Source: Vreelandella maris
GTDB taxonomy: Bacteria > Pseudomonadota > Gammaproteobacteria > Pseudomonadales > Halomonadaceae
DNA length: 64,000 nucleotides
Direction of reading: 5' to 3'
NCBI RefSeq assembly: GCF_013371085.1
Contig: NZ_JABWCV010000008.1
Span: forward strand, 62,001-126,000
This document shows, one piece after another, positions 53,216 through 62,027 of the stretch. The translations under genes were made by a program, and so were the position numbers. The notes under the pieces are model-generated. The model saw only the letters and a list, made by a program, of their open reading frames with translations, was not told the origin of the DNA and made no database searches. Each line of letters opens with the position of its first letter. Position 1 is the first letter of the stretch.

Positions 53216-55306
53216 ATGTTCACGTCACAGCGAGTGCTGGCCTATGTCGTCAGCCTGTCACTGGCGACGCATGCCGTTGCCCAGGATGCCGAGGGTGAAA
53301 CCGAAGCCCCGGAGGGGCCCACCTCAAGCGAGGCCCAGACACCGACCTTCTCGGCGACGCCGCAGCCCAGCGATGACCCAGCGCCCGGCGATTGGGCCGC
53401 CTGGGGACGAGAGAGCAGCGCTTCACGTCATTCGCCGCTGGATGAAATCACGCCCGACAATGTCAGCGATTTGGAGGTTGCCTGGACTTATCGCACTGGC
53501 GATATGCCGGAAGAAGGGGAGGGCAAATACGCGCCTGAAACGACACCGCTCAAGGTTGGCGACAATCTGTATCTCTGCTCGGCCATGAACATCATGGTCT
53601 CCCTGGATGCACGGACCGGCGAGGAGCAGTGGCGCCATGATCCCCAGGTCGATCCAGGTGCCATCCCCTATAGCGCCAGCTGCCGCGGCGTGACCTATTA
53701 CGAAGTTCCGGATGCCGCCGATGACGAGCTCTGCGCAACCCGCATCATCGAGGGGACGTTGGATGCTCGATTGATTGCCGTCGATGCGCAAACGGGCGAG
53801 CTGTGCCAGGAATTTGGTGACGGCGGTACGGTAGACCTATGGGCAGGCATCGGCGAGAAGGTTCCCGGTTGGTACTCCGTCACCTCTCCACCGGTCGTCG
53901 TCCAGGGCGTTCTGGTGACCGGTGCCCAGGTCAAGGACGGGCAAGCGGAGGATGCGCCATCCGGCGTGATTCGCGGCTACGATGCCGTTACCGGTGAACT
54001 GGAGTGGGCCTGGGACATGGGCAAGCCCAATCTGGATGGGCTGCCACCTGAGGGCGAGACCTATACCCGAGGCACGCCCAACATGTGGACCACTGCTTCC
54101 TCCGATGAGGCGTTGGGTTACGTCTACCTGCCGATGGGCAATTCCTCGGTCGACTACTGGGGCGGGAACCGTAGCGAGGAAGAAAATGAATTCTCGACCT
54201 CGCTCGTTGCCATCGACGTCAACACCGGCGAACCGGTCTGGCACTTCCAGACCGTCCATTACGATGTTTGGGACTATGATCTCGGTTCGCAACCGACTTT
54301 GGTTGATTTCCCACGAGATGACGGCAGCACGGTGCCAGCGATCATTCTGCCCTCCAAACAGGGCGATATTTACGTACTCAACCGTGAAACCGGCGAATCG
54401 CTATTTCACGTGGAAGAGGTTGAGGCGCCCACTGGCGGTGTTGAGCCAGATAACCTCTCGCCCACACAACCTAGTTCAGGTTATCACTCCCTCGCTTTCC
54501 CGAACCTAGAAGAGAAGGATATGTGGGGGATGACGCCCATTGACCAGTTGTGGTGTCGTATTCAATTCCGCCGAGCCTCCTATAAAGGCATGTACACGCC
54601 GCCGACCGTGGGTCAGCGCTTCATTCAGTACCCCGGATACAATGGCGGCAACGACTGGGGCAGTACAGCGGTGGACGCCGAGCGCGGCATCATCATTGCC
54701 AATTACAATGACATTCCCAACTTCAACCGTCTCATCCCCCGTGAAGAAGCCGAGGAGCGTAATCTTCGACCCATCTATGCAGGCGGTGACAACACCGATA
54801 GAGAGTCGGATGGGCCCGCTGAAGGGGCTGGCGACCCACAAGTAGGTGCGCCTTATGCGATCGACGTCAATGCCGGCTGGCGAGCGCCGGTTACCGGCAT
54901 GCCCTGTACCGCGCCTCCTTATGGCGGCATTCGCGCCATCGATCTCGCGAGCGGTGAAACGCTCTGGGACGAGCCATTGGGCACGGCACGCAAGAATGGC
55001 CCCTTCGGCATACCGTCGCACATGCCGTTCAAGATCGGCACACCCAACAATGGCGGTCCACTACTCACGGCCAGCGGACTGATATTCATCGCTGCTGCCA
55101 CCGACGATCTGATTCGCGCCATCGACACGGAAACCGGTGAGGTGCTTTGGAACGATGTACTGCCGGCCGGTGGGCAGGCCAACCCCATCACCTATGAGGC
55201 GGATGGTCGCCAATACGTAGTCATCGGGGCTGGCGGGCATCACTTTATGGAAACACCGATAGGCGATTATGTAATCGCCTACGCGCTACCGGAAGACGGG
55301 AACTAA
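53216..55306 (+). CDS. Exported PQQ-dependent dehydrogenase, glucose/quinate/shikimate type
   Basis: A 696-residue eight-bladed PQQ propeller with a Sec signal peptide (about residues 1-21, cleavage after AVA). Tryptophan-docking repeats such as TGEEQWRHDP, TGELEWAWD, TGEPVWHFQ and SGETLWDEP are visible. The active region HYDVWDYDLGSQPTL (about 347-361) has the catalytic Asp, followed by the lysine in PSKQGDIYVLNR. It oxidises a sugar or polyol in the periplasm; the exact substrate is not clear. ATG 53216 has GAGGAG upstream; ATG 53201 overlaps the membrane-subunit stop. No pqq synthesis genes lie in the window. Confidence 0.9.
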   Translation: MFTSQRVLAYVVSLSLATHAVAQDAEGETEAPEGPTSSEAQTPTFSATPQPSDDPAPGDWAAWGRESSASRHSPLDEITPDNVSDLEVAWTYRTGDMPEEGEGKYAPETTPLKVGDNLYLCSAMNIMVSLDARTGEEQWRHDPQVDPGAIPYSASCRGVTYYEVPDAADDELCATRIIEGTLDARLIAVDAQTGELCQEFGDGGTVDLWAGIGEKVPGWYSVTSPPVVVQGVLVTGAQVKDGQAEDAPSGVIRGYDAVTGELEWAWDMGKPNLDGLPPEGETYTRGTPNMWTTASSDEALGYVYLPMGNSSVDYWGGNRSEEENEFSTSLVAIDVNTGEPVWHFQTVHYDVWDYDLGSQPTLVDFPRDDGSTVPAIILPSKQGDIYVLNRETGESLFHVEEVEAPTGGVEPDNLSPTQPSSGYHSLAFPNLEEKDMWGMTPIDQLWCRIQFRRASYKGMYTPPTVGQRFIQYPGYNGGNDWGSTAVDAERGIIIANYNDIPNFNRLIPREEAEERNLRPIYAGGDNTDRESDGPAEGAGDPQVGAPYAIDVNAGWRAPVTGMPCTAPPYGGIRAIDLASGETLWDEPLGTARKNGPFGIPSHMPFKIGTPNNGGPLLTASGLIFIAAATDDLIRAIDTETGEVLWNDVLPAGGQANPITYEADGRQYVVIGAGGHHFMETPIGDYVIAYALPEDGN

Positions 55307-55420
55307 GATCGCTGTCTTGGCTGAGCCAGTATTCGACTGGCTCAGCTATCAGCCTGTGAGGATGAATATGGGAAGGGCTGACAAGAAAGACAAGCGTCCT
55401 AACAAGCCCTCTGAATGCCC

Positions 55421-55454
55421 ATGAGCCGAATATAAACCTTAATCGGCTCATAAA
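55421..55454. repeat. 34-bp palindromic repeat, copy A
   Basis: ATGAGCCGAATA ... TCGGCTCATAAA hairpin element 115 bp after the PQQ dehydrogenase stop. It matches copy B (58668-58701) at 32 of 34 positions. It may act as a terminator or be a REP-like dispersed element. Confidence 0.85.
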
Positions 55455-55666
55455 ATGATCCGAATAGATGGTGCAATCAGCTCATTTATATTTGGGAATA
55501 GCGCAACTGGCCGTCTTTTTAACCGAGTAACTGTGCACCTGCTTCATCGCCGTCCCGTTCATTTGAGTCATTTAAGGCTCATGAGGGCTTTTCTGGGTCT
55601 TTAAATGCTCACTGTGGATCAGGCTGGGCGAGGCCGTGACTATCTAACGTCTGTACCAACTACTTT

Positions 55667-56452
55667 TTACGCTTCCTGCTGACGATTAGCCGCCCGAACA
55701 AATGCGCTGGGAGATTGGCCGAGCACTTTGCGAAACATGCTGGAGAAAGCGGCAGGGCTGTCGTAGCCCAGTTCCAGTGCGGTTTGAGTAACGGAACTGC
55801 CGGACAGCAGCCTGGGAATCGCCGCCATCAGGCAGGCTTGTTGGCGCCATCGGCCAAAGGAGAGCCCGGTCTGCTGACGAAACAGGCGATTGAAGGTGCG
55901 CTGACTGCAATGCAACTGCCGGGCCCACTCTTCGGGAAGGGTGTGAATGTTTGGCTGGCCGAGAAACTCTCTGCACAGACTGGCGAGCGGAAGGTCATGG
56001 GGCAGGGGCGCAAACAGTGGCAGGGCCTGAGCCTGTTCCAGTTCGCATAGGAGTAGTTGAGCCAGGGCACCGTCGCGGCCGTTTTCATCATAGAGCGCGG
56101 GGATGTGGGCGGAAGCCAGCAGTAGGTGATGCAGGAGAGGCGTCACGACCAGCACCTCACAGCGGCTCGAAGCGCGTGGCGCGACATGGGGCTCGATATA
56201 CAGGCTTCGGGTGCTCACCCCGTTCATGCGCACTTGGTGCCGTTTGCCCGCAGGTAGCCAGACGCCGCTATAAGGCGGCACCATCCAAGTGCCGTCATCC
56301 GTGTTCACCTCCATCACGCCGGTCATGCCATAGAGAAATTGGGCACGGCGATGGGTATGAAAATCGAGCAGTGTGCCGGGGCGGTAGTCAGTGCCGATGG
56401 CCACCACGGGCCGTGCGACATGATCCACCTCTGACAGGGGCGTATTTAGCAT
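55667..56452 (-). CDS. AraC family transcriptional regulator
   Basis: A 261-residue regulator: N-terminal cupin sensor (GTLLDFHTHRRAQFLYGMTG, TWMVPPYSGVWLPAG) and C-terminal AraC double HTH (LPEEWARQLHCSQRTFNRLF; LELGYDSPAAFSSMFRKVLG). The cupin-first order resembles regulators of efflux and transporter genes. ATG 56452 was chosen; the frame extends to a TTG at 56509. It is divergent from a TSUP transporter, about 107 bp away, which it probably controls. Confidence 0.9.
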   Translation of the reverse strand: MLNTPLSEVDHVARPVVAIGTDYRPGTLLDFHTHRRAQFLYGMTGVMEVNTDDGTWMVPPYSGVWLPAGKRHQVRMNGVSTRSLYIEPHVAPRASSRCEVLVVTPLLHHLLLASAHIPALYDENGRDGALAQLLLCELEQAQALPLFAPLPHDLPLASLCREFLGQPNIHTLPEEWARQLHCSQRTFNRLFRQQTGLSFGRWRQQACLMAAIPRLLSGSSVTQTALELGYDSPAAFSSMFRKVLGQSPSAFVRAANRQQEA

Positions 56453-56559
56453 TAGCGTTAACCTGGCTGAAACGCGGTGATGGTTGTCCGAATGACGAAT
56501 GTCGGCCAAGCCTCGCCAGCATATAGTGCCTGCTGTTTCGTTTCATCAGGAGAGTGCCG

Positions 56560-57369
56560 GTGTATAGCGTATTGCTGCTTTGTGGCGGGGTGGCGGGAGT
56601 GACCACCGTGTTGTTCGGTTTCGGTGGCGGGTTCGTGGTGGTTCCCTTGCTGTATACCCTGCTGATTGCCGTCCATGGGCCGAATAGTGGTATTGGTCAG
56701 GCGGTCATGCATATCGCGGTGGCTACCTCGACGGCATTGATGGTATTTGCTGCTTCCCTGTCCACATGGCGCCATCACCAACGGCAGACCGTGCAATGGC
56801 AACTGGTGCGTCCGCTGGTGGGCTATATCGCCGTGGGCGCTGTGCTGGGTGCGGCGGCTGCCGTGTCGTTAAGTGGCGAGTGGGTGCGCTGGGCGTTCAT
56901 TGGTTATCTAGCCCTCACGATTGTGGATGCCATTTTGCGGCCCGGTTTTCTGCATCAGTCAGGGAGTGATGTGCGTCCTATGCGGCGTGGGGTGACGGCG
57001 ATGACGGGGACATTGATTGGTGCGGTGGCCGCCTTGCTGGGCGTTGGCGGCAGCGTGATGACTGTACCGCTCATGCGTCGGAGAGGCGCGAGCATGACGG
57101 CAGCCACTGCCATGGCCAATCCGTTGTCGTTGCCCATGGCGGTGAGTGGCACCGCGACGTATGTGTTGCTGTCGGCAAATCATCCAGCGTTGGGGGGCTG
57201 GTATGCCGGTTATGTGGATCTGCGCGCCTTGCTGGTACTCGCAGTGGGCTCATGGCTCGGTATTCGCCTGGCGTCGACCTGGATCGGGCGCATCCCTGAT
57301 CGTATGCATGCCAGGGTGTACCTGCTATTGCTGACCATGGTGCTGGTGGTGATGGCTTTTGTGCATTGA
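56560..57369 (+). CDS. TSUP family (sulfite/sulfonate-type) membrane transporter
   Basis: A 269-residue TauE/SafE family permease with about eight helices in two related halves. FGFGGGFVVVPLLYTLLIAV near the N-terminus and AALLGVGGSVMTVPLMRRRG mid-protein are the paired family motifs. GTG 56560 is preferred because AGGAG lies 7 nt upstream. It is divergent from an AraC regulator. A short copy of its second motif occurs at 59410-59448. The exported anion is not predictable. Confidence 0.88.
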   Translation: MYSVLLLCGGVAGVTTVLFGFGGGFVVVPLLYTLLIAVHGPNSGIGQAVMHIAVATSTALMVFAASLSTWRHHQRQTVQWQLVRPLVGYIAVGAVLGAAAAVSLSGEWVRWAFIGYLALTIVDAILRPGFLHQSGSDVRPMRRGVTAMTGTLIGAVAALLGVGGSVMTVPLMRRRGASMTAATAMANPLSLPMAVSGTATYVLLSANHPALGGWYAGYVDLRALLVLAVGSWLGIRLASTWIGRIPDRMHARVYLLLLTMVLVVMAFVH

Positions 57370-57595
57370 AGCGCCCACTTTTGCTAGGCAGTTTTATTTG
57401 GTAGAGCCAGGGTAATATTTAGCTGTATGAATAAACAGTTTTTATGATAAGGTTTACTTAACCTCTAATGTTGGGCGCGCTTGAGTCTCTCTTTTAGTAT
57501 GGAAAGATGAGTACTGCTGGATTGAGCACTGCTTGCTTGGGAGGTGCTTGTTTTGAAAACGTAAAGCGCTTTATGTAAACCTGGGGGCAACACTC

Positions 57596-58585
57596 ATGAA
57601 TGATCAGCAAATACAGATATTCACCAGCGAAGATGGGCAATCACATCTAGAAGTAACGCTGGAACAAGAGACCGTTTGGTTGAGTTTAGAACAGATGACG
57701 AATCTATACGGTAGAGATAAGTCTGTGATATCTCGCCACATTCGCAATATCTTTATTGAGGGTGAGCTTGAAAGGGAGCCAGTTGTTGCAAAAAATGCAA
57801 CAACTGCCGCTGACGGTAAGATCTATCAGGTTGAGTACTACAATTTAGATGTGATTATTTCAGTCGGCTATCGAGTGAAATCTCAGCGTGGTGTGCAATT
57901 TCGTAAGTGGGCAACGCAAGTATTAAAAGACCACTTGGTTCAAGGTTATACCTTAAATCAACGCCGCCTAACCGAACGTGGCATAGAGTTTGAGCAGGCG
58001 GTAAGTTTGCTCAGCCGAACCCTGACCAATCAAGGCTTGGTTTCAACCGAAGGCGAAGCGGTAGCCCGCGTGATTAGCGATTACGCTCGTTCCTGGAGCC
58101 TGCTGCAAGGTTACGACGAGCAACAGTTAACCGAGCTAAACATCAAACAACCCGGTATGCACTCACTGGCGTTGGAAGAAGCCTTGAAAGCCATTGGCGA
58201 GTTAAAACAAACCTTAATTGCTAAAGGCGAAGCAACTGAACTGTTTGGGCAGGTGCGGGGCGACGGTTTGACCTCAGCCTTGGCCACCATCGAACAGGGT
58301 TTTGGCGACGAACTGTTTTATCCCAATGTGGCAACCCGGGCAGCGCACCTGCTTTACTTTGTGATTAAAAACCATCCATTGGCCGATGGAAATAAGCGCT
58401 GTGGGTCGTTTCTGTTTCTATGGTACTTGCGTCGCAACGCAGCTTTGCTGGCCCGGCCCGTTGAGCAACTGATCAATGATAATACGCTTGTAGCATTAGC
58501 GCTGTTAGTGGCTGAAAGCCTACCCGATCAGAAAACGTTGATGATTCGGCTGATCGAACATTTCACACTGCTGAAAGAAGAATGA
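57596..58585 (+). CDS. RhuM-Fic/Doc fusion protein
   Basis: A 329-residue protein. The N-terminal half is the RhuM (virulence-associated) domain: ETVWLSLEQMTNLYGRDKSV, IYQVEYYNLDVIISVGYRV, FRKWATQVLKDHLVQGY. The C-terminal half is a Fic/Doc domain with HPLADGNKRCG at about residues 260-270, matching the HxFx(D/E)GN(K)R AMPylation motif, though the residue after the histidine is Pro-Leu, not Phe. Such proteins occur in pathogenicity and defence-type regions; the target is unknown. It stands alone, with no small antitoxin gene beside it. Confidence 0.9.
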   Translation: MNDQQIQIFTSEDGQSHLEVTLEQETVWLSLEQMTNLYGRDKSVISRHIRNIFIEGELEREPVVAKNATTAADGKIYQVEYYNLDVIISVGYRVKSQRGVQFRKWATQVLKDHLVQGYTLNQRRLTERGIEFEQAVSLLSRTLTNQGLVSTEGEAVARVISDYARSWSLLQGYDEQQLTELNIKQPGMHSLALEEALKAIGELKQTLIAKGEATELFGQVRGDGLTSALATIEQGFGDELFYPNVATRAAHLLYFVIKNHPLADGNKRCGSFLFLWYLRRNAALLARPVEQLINDNTLVALALLVAESLPDQKTLMIRLIEHFTLLKEE

Positions 58586-58667
58586 AGCTATCAATACTGA
58601 GGCGCTGAGATCTCATGCGATGCCACGCATAAACTGCATGGAAGAAAGCGTGAAGGCCAACTGGCTT

Positions 58668-58701
58668 ATGAGCCGAATATAAACCGTATTCGGCTCATAA
58701 A
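58668..58701. repeat. 34-bp palindromic repeat, copy B
   Basis: ATGAGCCGAATA-TAAACCG-TATTCGGCTCAT arms pair over 12 bp without mismatch. It lies 83 bp after the RhuM-Fic stop. See copy A at 55421. Confidence 0.85.
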
Positions 58702-58814
58702 GTGAGCTAATTAGTTGGTGTGCTGGCGCTTGGAGATGACGCTGCAGCAAAAGATTGTTGAGCTAAGCCCAGCGTCATCTCACTTCTCCATATAAGAGCA
58801 GAGCTTTTCGCCGG

Positions 58815-59333
58815 TTAAGCGCCTTCCCCCCAAAGCGCTGCTAGCGGCCCGCCTACCGGGGAATATCCAGGTAAGGCAACGTCAGCCACTCGCGCTTGTG
58901 CTGCTTCCAGCTGTGTGGGGTCGCCGCGCTCTATCTCAGGCTCTTGCCCCGGTGGGTAGGCACCGACCATGCAGAAATCATCGCTTGCCTCCACGCTGGC
59001 GTGCCCCATCCCTGCGGGCAGCACTAACACATCACCTGCTTTAAGCACCGTCTCTTGGCCGTTAGGGCCACCCAGCCGCGCCCGGGCCTGGCCACGGAAG
59101 ATGCCCAATGCCTCGTGGGCAGTGGAGTGGAAGTGGTCGAAGTCGTACAGGTGGTAGCGCCACGCCGGTAGCCAGCCGTGGCGTTGGAACATGGCTTCGA
59201 ACGACTCGGCTCGTTCTTCTGCGCTGCCAGTGTCGAGCACCTGACGGTAGATCAGTACCGGCAGTGGTGAATTGGGATAGCCGGTCGTTTCATCGCTGTC
59301 CAAATGGAGCGTTTCAGGTGGCGGAATTTGCAC
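58815..59333 (-). CDS. Cupin domain protein
   Basis: A 172-residue single-cupin protein. Motif 1 is DFDHFHSTAHEALGIFRGQA (HxH...E metal ligands) and motif 2 is LPAGMGHASVEASDDF with the final histidine, so a metal site seems intact. The start is GTG with AAGGAGG at ideal distance. Substrate unknown; it resembles YjlB-type cupins. Confidence 0.88.
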   Translation of the reverse strand: MQIPPPETLHLDSDETTGYPNSPLPVLIYRQVLDTGSAEERAESFEAMFQRHGWLPAWRYHLYDFDHFHSTAHEALGIFRGQARARLGGPNGQETVLKAGDVLVLPAGMGHASVEASDDFCMVGAYPPGQEPEIERGDPTQLEAAQARVADVALPGYSPVGGPLAALWGEGA

Positions 59334-59652
59334 TATGACCTCCTTGTGCTGATGTTAGCGGCTAAGTGAAGAAACACATGGTTTAGCCTAGCAGCGCTTT
59401 TGCCATATTGCCGCTTTGCTGGGTGTTGGTGGCAGCGTGATGACCGTATCCATGACTGAGTATGGTTGGATAGGCTGAACACTAATCGAATGGGATACCC
59501 CGCCGTGCAGACATTTACCCTGGCATGTGAAGGTTGAGCTATCTTGATTAGACGCTTGAAGGGGGGAGCAACAAGCCCATTTATCGGTTAATGCCGACGT
59601 CTATTGTGCCCCGCGCCTATGGTGAATAGTGGTATTCCGATTGGGAGGTCCA
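59334..59652. other. Intergenic region with a transporter relic
   Basis: About 320 bp with no intact gene. It contains a 39-bp segment similar to the TSUP transporter motif (reported separately). Confidence 0.5.
59410..59448 (+). pseudogene. Fragment of a TSUP transporter gene
   Basis: The codons read AALLGVGGSVMTVS, nearly the same as the second motif of the TSUP gene at 57028-57066 (about 35 of 39 bases identical). It is only a fragment with no ORF context. Confidence 0.5.
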
Positions 59653-60762
59653 ATGTCTGAGCAAAACATACTTATTTTGTCTGGCGGGAACGCGCTGGGT
59701 GCTTATCAGGGCGGTGCTTATGAAACACTGCACGAAGAAGGCTTTCATCCTGACCAAATTTTCGCCGTCTCTGTTGGCGCGGTCAATGCTGCGCTGATCG
59801 CTGGCAATCCCCCAGAAAAACGTATTGATGCTCTGCGTAGCTTTTGGAATACCGCTGTACAAGAGGGGATCTGGGTTTTTAGGCCTGCCTGGACAACTAC
59901 ATGGGACAGTAAGCGCAGGCGTGCCCTGCAAAGCATGCTGCTTGGCAGCCCTGCTGTTTATTTCGCACGTTTTCCAGGCGCTTTCTCCATGCTACCGGCC
60001 ATGCCTACCGATACGAGCCTCTTTGATCTCGCTCCCTTGCGTGAAAGTTTAGATCGGCTGGTTGATTGGGATCGGGTGAATAACAGTGACATCCGGCTGG
60101 TCATCGTCGCCGTGGATGCCAACAGCGGAGAGGAAATACGTTTCGATACCGCCTCCTCATCTATCAACGTCGACCATCTGCTGGCGAGTTGCGGTTTTAT
60201 TCCCTTTTTCCCGCCAACGCCGATTGATGGCCAGTTAGTGGTGGATGGGGGAATGACTTCAAACCTCCCTTTAGAGGCGGCCTTGGAGGAAGCGGGTACA
60301 GAAGATCGGCTATGTATTGCTCTGGATTTATTCCGGCGCAGTGGACCTGATTTCAAGACGGTAGGGCAGGCGATGGATCGTCAGTTGGAGCTGCTTCTTT
60401 CGTCCCAAAGCTGGCGGGCGCTGCGCGCCCTGCGTCAACGTCATGAGCTACGCCGTCAACTACGCCTACTGGCGGAGCAGATCCCCGAACAACAGCGCAA
60501 AGACCCCGCTTTGGCGTCAGCCTTGGCAGAAGGGACTCACACTGATAGAGCCACTACGCTACTTACGCTCAGCCACGCGGGCGTGCCCCAAGATACCGAG
60601 ATGAGAGCCTTCGATTTTTCACGCCCTTCACTTACCGAACGATGGGAGGCGGGCCGTTTAAATATGCGTCACGCTTTGGAGAGTATAGGTGCCCAACGTG
60701 CCGCCCCTGGTGAGTTTGTTGTGCACGGGTTTAATGGGGGCGAGCCTAGCGCACTCGTATAG
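59653..60762 (+). CDS. Patatin-like phospholipase family protein
   Basis: A 369-residue patatin-fold hydrolase. The oxyanion loop is GGNALGAYQGGA. The nucleophile elbow reads AVSVGA (Ser40), with Ala where Gly is usual in GxSxG. The dyad Asp is Asp198 in VVDGGMTSNLP. A C-terminal DUF3734-like region follows (about 270-369). ATG 59653 has GGAGG upstream. It should act on lipids or acyl esters; with no signal peptide it is probably cytoplasmic or peripheral. No neighbour suggests the substrate. Confidence 0.88.
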   Translation: MSEQNILILSGGNALGAYQGGAYETLHEEGFHPDQIFAVSVGAVNAALIAGNPPEKRIDALRSFWNTAVQEGIWVFRPAWTTTWDSKRRRALQSMLLGSPAVYFARFPGAFSMLPAMPTDTSLFDLAPLRESLDRLVDWDRVNNSDIRLVIVAVDANSGEEIRFDTASSSINVDHLLASCGFIPFFPPTPIDGQLVVDGGMTSNLPLEAALEEAGTEDRLCIALDLFRRSGPDFKTVGQAMDRQLELLLSSQSWRALRALRQRHELRRQLRLLAEQIPEQQRKDPALASALAEGTHTDRATTLLTLSHAGVPQDTEMRAFDFSRPSLTERWEAGRLNMRHALESIGAQRAAPGEFVVHGFNGGEPSALV

Positions 60763-60829
60763 GCATTCGGGCGATTGGCAGTAGTTGTCAGCGTCTAAAA
60801 CTGATGCGTAACGCTGAAGAAGGTTGCTG

Positions 60830-60963
60830 TTATTTATAATTCACAAACTGCTGAGCCGCCCGAGCGGAATCATCATCGGTTTCCTTGCCGTTGGCCAAAG
60901 CGACCAGTAGCGGGCGGCCAGGTTGAGTTCGTGGAGTACCGAAATCAGGCCTTGGCCGCTTAG
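60830..60963 (-). pseudogene. Frameshifted C-terminal remnant of a siderophore-type ABC ATPase
   Basis: The minus strand reads GQGLISVLHELNLAARY, the H-loop region of FepC/HmuV-type ATPases, and then, in another frame, LVALANGKETDDDSARAAQQ to a stop. Both pieces belong to one gene joined by a frameshift. Walker A, signature and the rest are absent. Confidence 0.55.
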
Positions 60964-61020
60964 TTGTTCACTGTCCAAGTTTATGGGGTCAGTTCATTTT
61001 TAGGCGAGGGTTTTGGCGCT

Positions 61021-61317
61021 TTACGCTTCTTGAACACCATCAACGATAAAGACGCGGTAGTCGGCACCCTGGAAGCGGTGCTTGCGGGCTTCCTGATAGG
61101 CGGAGCTTTCATACCAGGCGCGGGCGGCGGCCATATCGGGGAAGCGCAGAATCACGGCCCCTTCCATGGCGCTGCCTTCCAGCACTTCAAAATCACCGTA
61201 GAAGGCTAACGGCTGCGGGTCGTGGCCTTCACGAGCGGCTTTTGCCTTCTCGCCGTAGCGCTCCATTTCCTTGGCGTCGTGGGTGTGTTCGCGAGTCAGT
61301 ACGACATAAGCGGGCAT
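61021..61317 (-). CDS. DUF1330 family protein
   Basis: A 98-residue ferredoxin-like-fold protein of the DUF1330 group: MPAYVVLTREHTHDAKEMERY, then GAVILRFPDMAAARAWYESS and YQEARKHRFQGADYRVFIVDG. GGAG precedes the ATG. The family is uncharacterised; some relatives bind small ligands. It stands alone after a gene relic. Confidence 0.88.
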   Translation of the reverse strand: MPAYVVLTREHTHDAKEMERYGEKAKAAREGHDPQPLAFYGDFEVLEGSAMEGAVILRFPDMAAARAWYESSAYQEARKHRFQGADYRVFIVDGVQEA

Positions 61318-61396
61318 TCAGTTCTCCTGATGTCATCGTTTATCGATCCGCTAGAGCATATCACCGCCTAACAGCGGAGCCACATTAGAAAGATCG

Positions 61397-61942
61397 TTAT
61401 TCAGCTTTACTGGAAATATCGGCTGTTAGGGGCGGCACCGGTTCAGGCGCTGACTCTATCAACGCCACAGGCTCCAGTTGCTCGTTTTCCAGCGTTGCCA
61501 GGACAATCTCGTAACAATCGTCGATATGGCTGTTGCCCATGTATTTCATGGTGGCAAAGCTGATGCCGCCCGCAACGGCGCTGCCCAGGAAGGGCACATA
61601 TTTCGACGCACTTTTTGCCGAGATCCTGCCAGCCATTTTTTTGAACATCATCGTGATCAATTTACGGGTGATATATTTACCCGCCATTTTGCTTCCAGTC
61701 GTTGAGATGGAGCTCATTACAAATAGCCGGGTCTCTGTATCCAGGCTCTCGATCTGTTCCGGCGATAAGCCAAATTGCTCGTTAATCTTCGGGATCAAGC
61801 GCAGCAATATAGCGACGTCAGAACCGATGTTCACACCGGGAATGGGGATAATGGCGGTGCCAGCAGAAAGACTTGAGCTCTTCGTTACCATCGAGCGACA
61901 CGACTGTTTAACGGCTTCGAGCTCTTCCAGTGATCTGATCAT
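61397..61942 (-). CDS. DUF697/EcsC-like membrane-associated protein of unknown function
   Basis: A 181-residue protein with two hydrophobic, Gly/Ala-rich helical hairpins: AIIPIPGVNIGSDVAILLRL and KYVPFLGSAVAGGISFATMK. The repeated PIPG/VPFLG pattern with FGLSPEQIESLD resembles DUF697 (YcjF-like) proteins, which often accompany GTPases, but no GTPase gene is nearby. The C-terminus is Pro/Glu-rich. Assignment to the family is by pattern only. Confidence 0.6.
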   Translation of the reverse strand: MIRSLEELEAVKQSCRSMVTKSSSLSAGTAIIPIPGVNIGSDVAILLRLIPKINEQFGLSPEQIESLDTETRLFVMSSISTTGSKMAGKYITRKLITMMFKKMAGRISAKSASKYVPFLGSAVAGGISFATMKYMGNSHIDDCYEIVLATLENEQLEPVALIESAPEPVPPLTADISSKAE

Positions 61943-61965
61943 ATAAATCCCTTTTAAAACAAACG

Positions 61966-61994
61966 GAAAAAGCGGCAGCCTAAGTGGCTACCGC
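61966..61994 (-). terminator. Terminator after the soluble PQQ dehydrogenase gene
   Basis: On the minus strand gcggtagcc and ggctgccgc pair with one mismatch and precede five T residues, 34 bp after the stop of the gene at 62028. Confidence 0.65.
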
Positions 61995-62027
61995 CTTCTT
62001 CACGCTATTGAATAACACAGAGTGCGG

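Noticed and set aside
59617..59931. Minus-strand frame opposite the patatin 5' end
   Set aside because: Antisense to a well-supported gene, no family features.
60975..61010. Sequence tggggtcagttcattttta, reminiscent of an IS end
   Set aside because: No matching inverted end, target duplication or transposase was found nearby.
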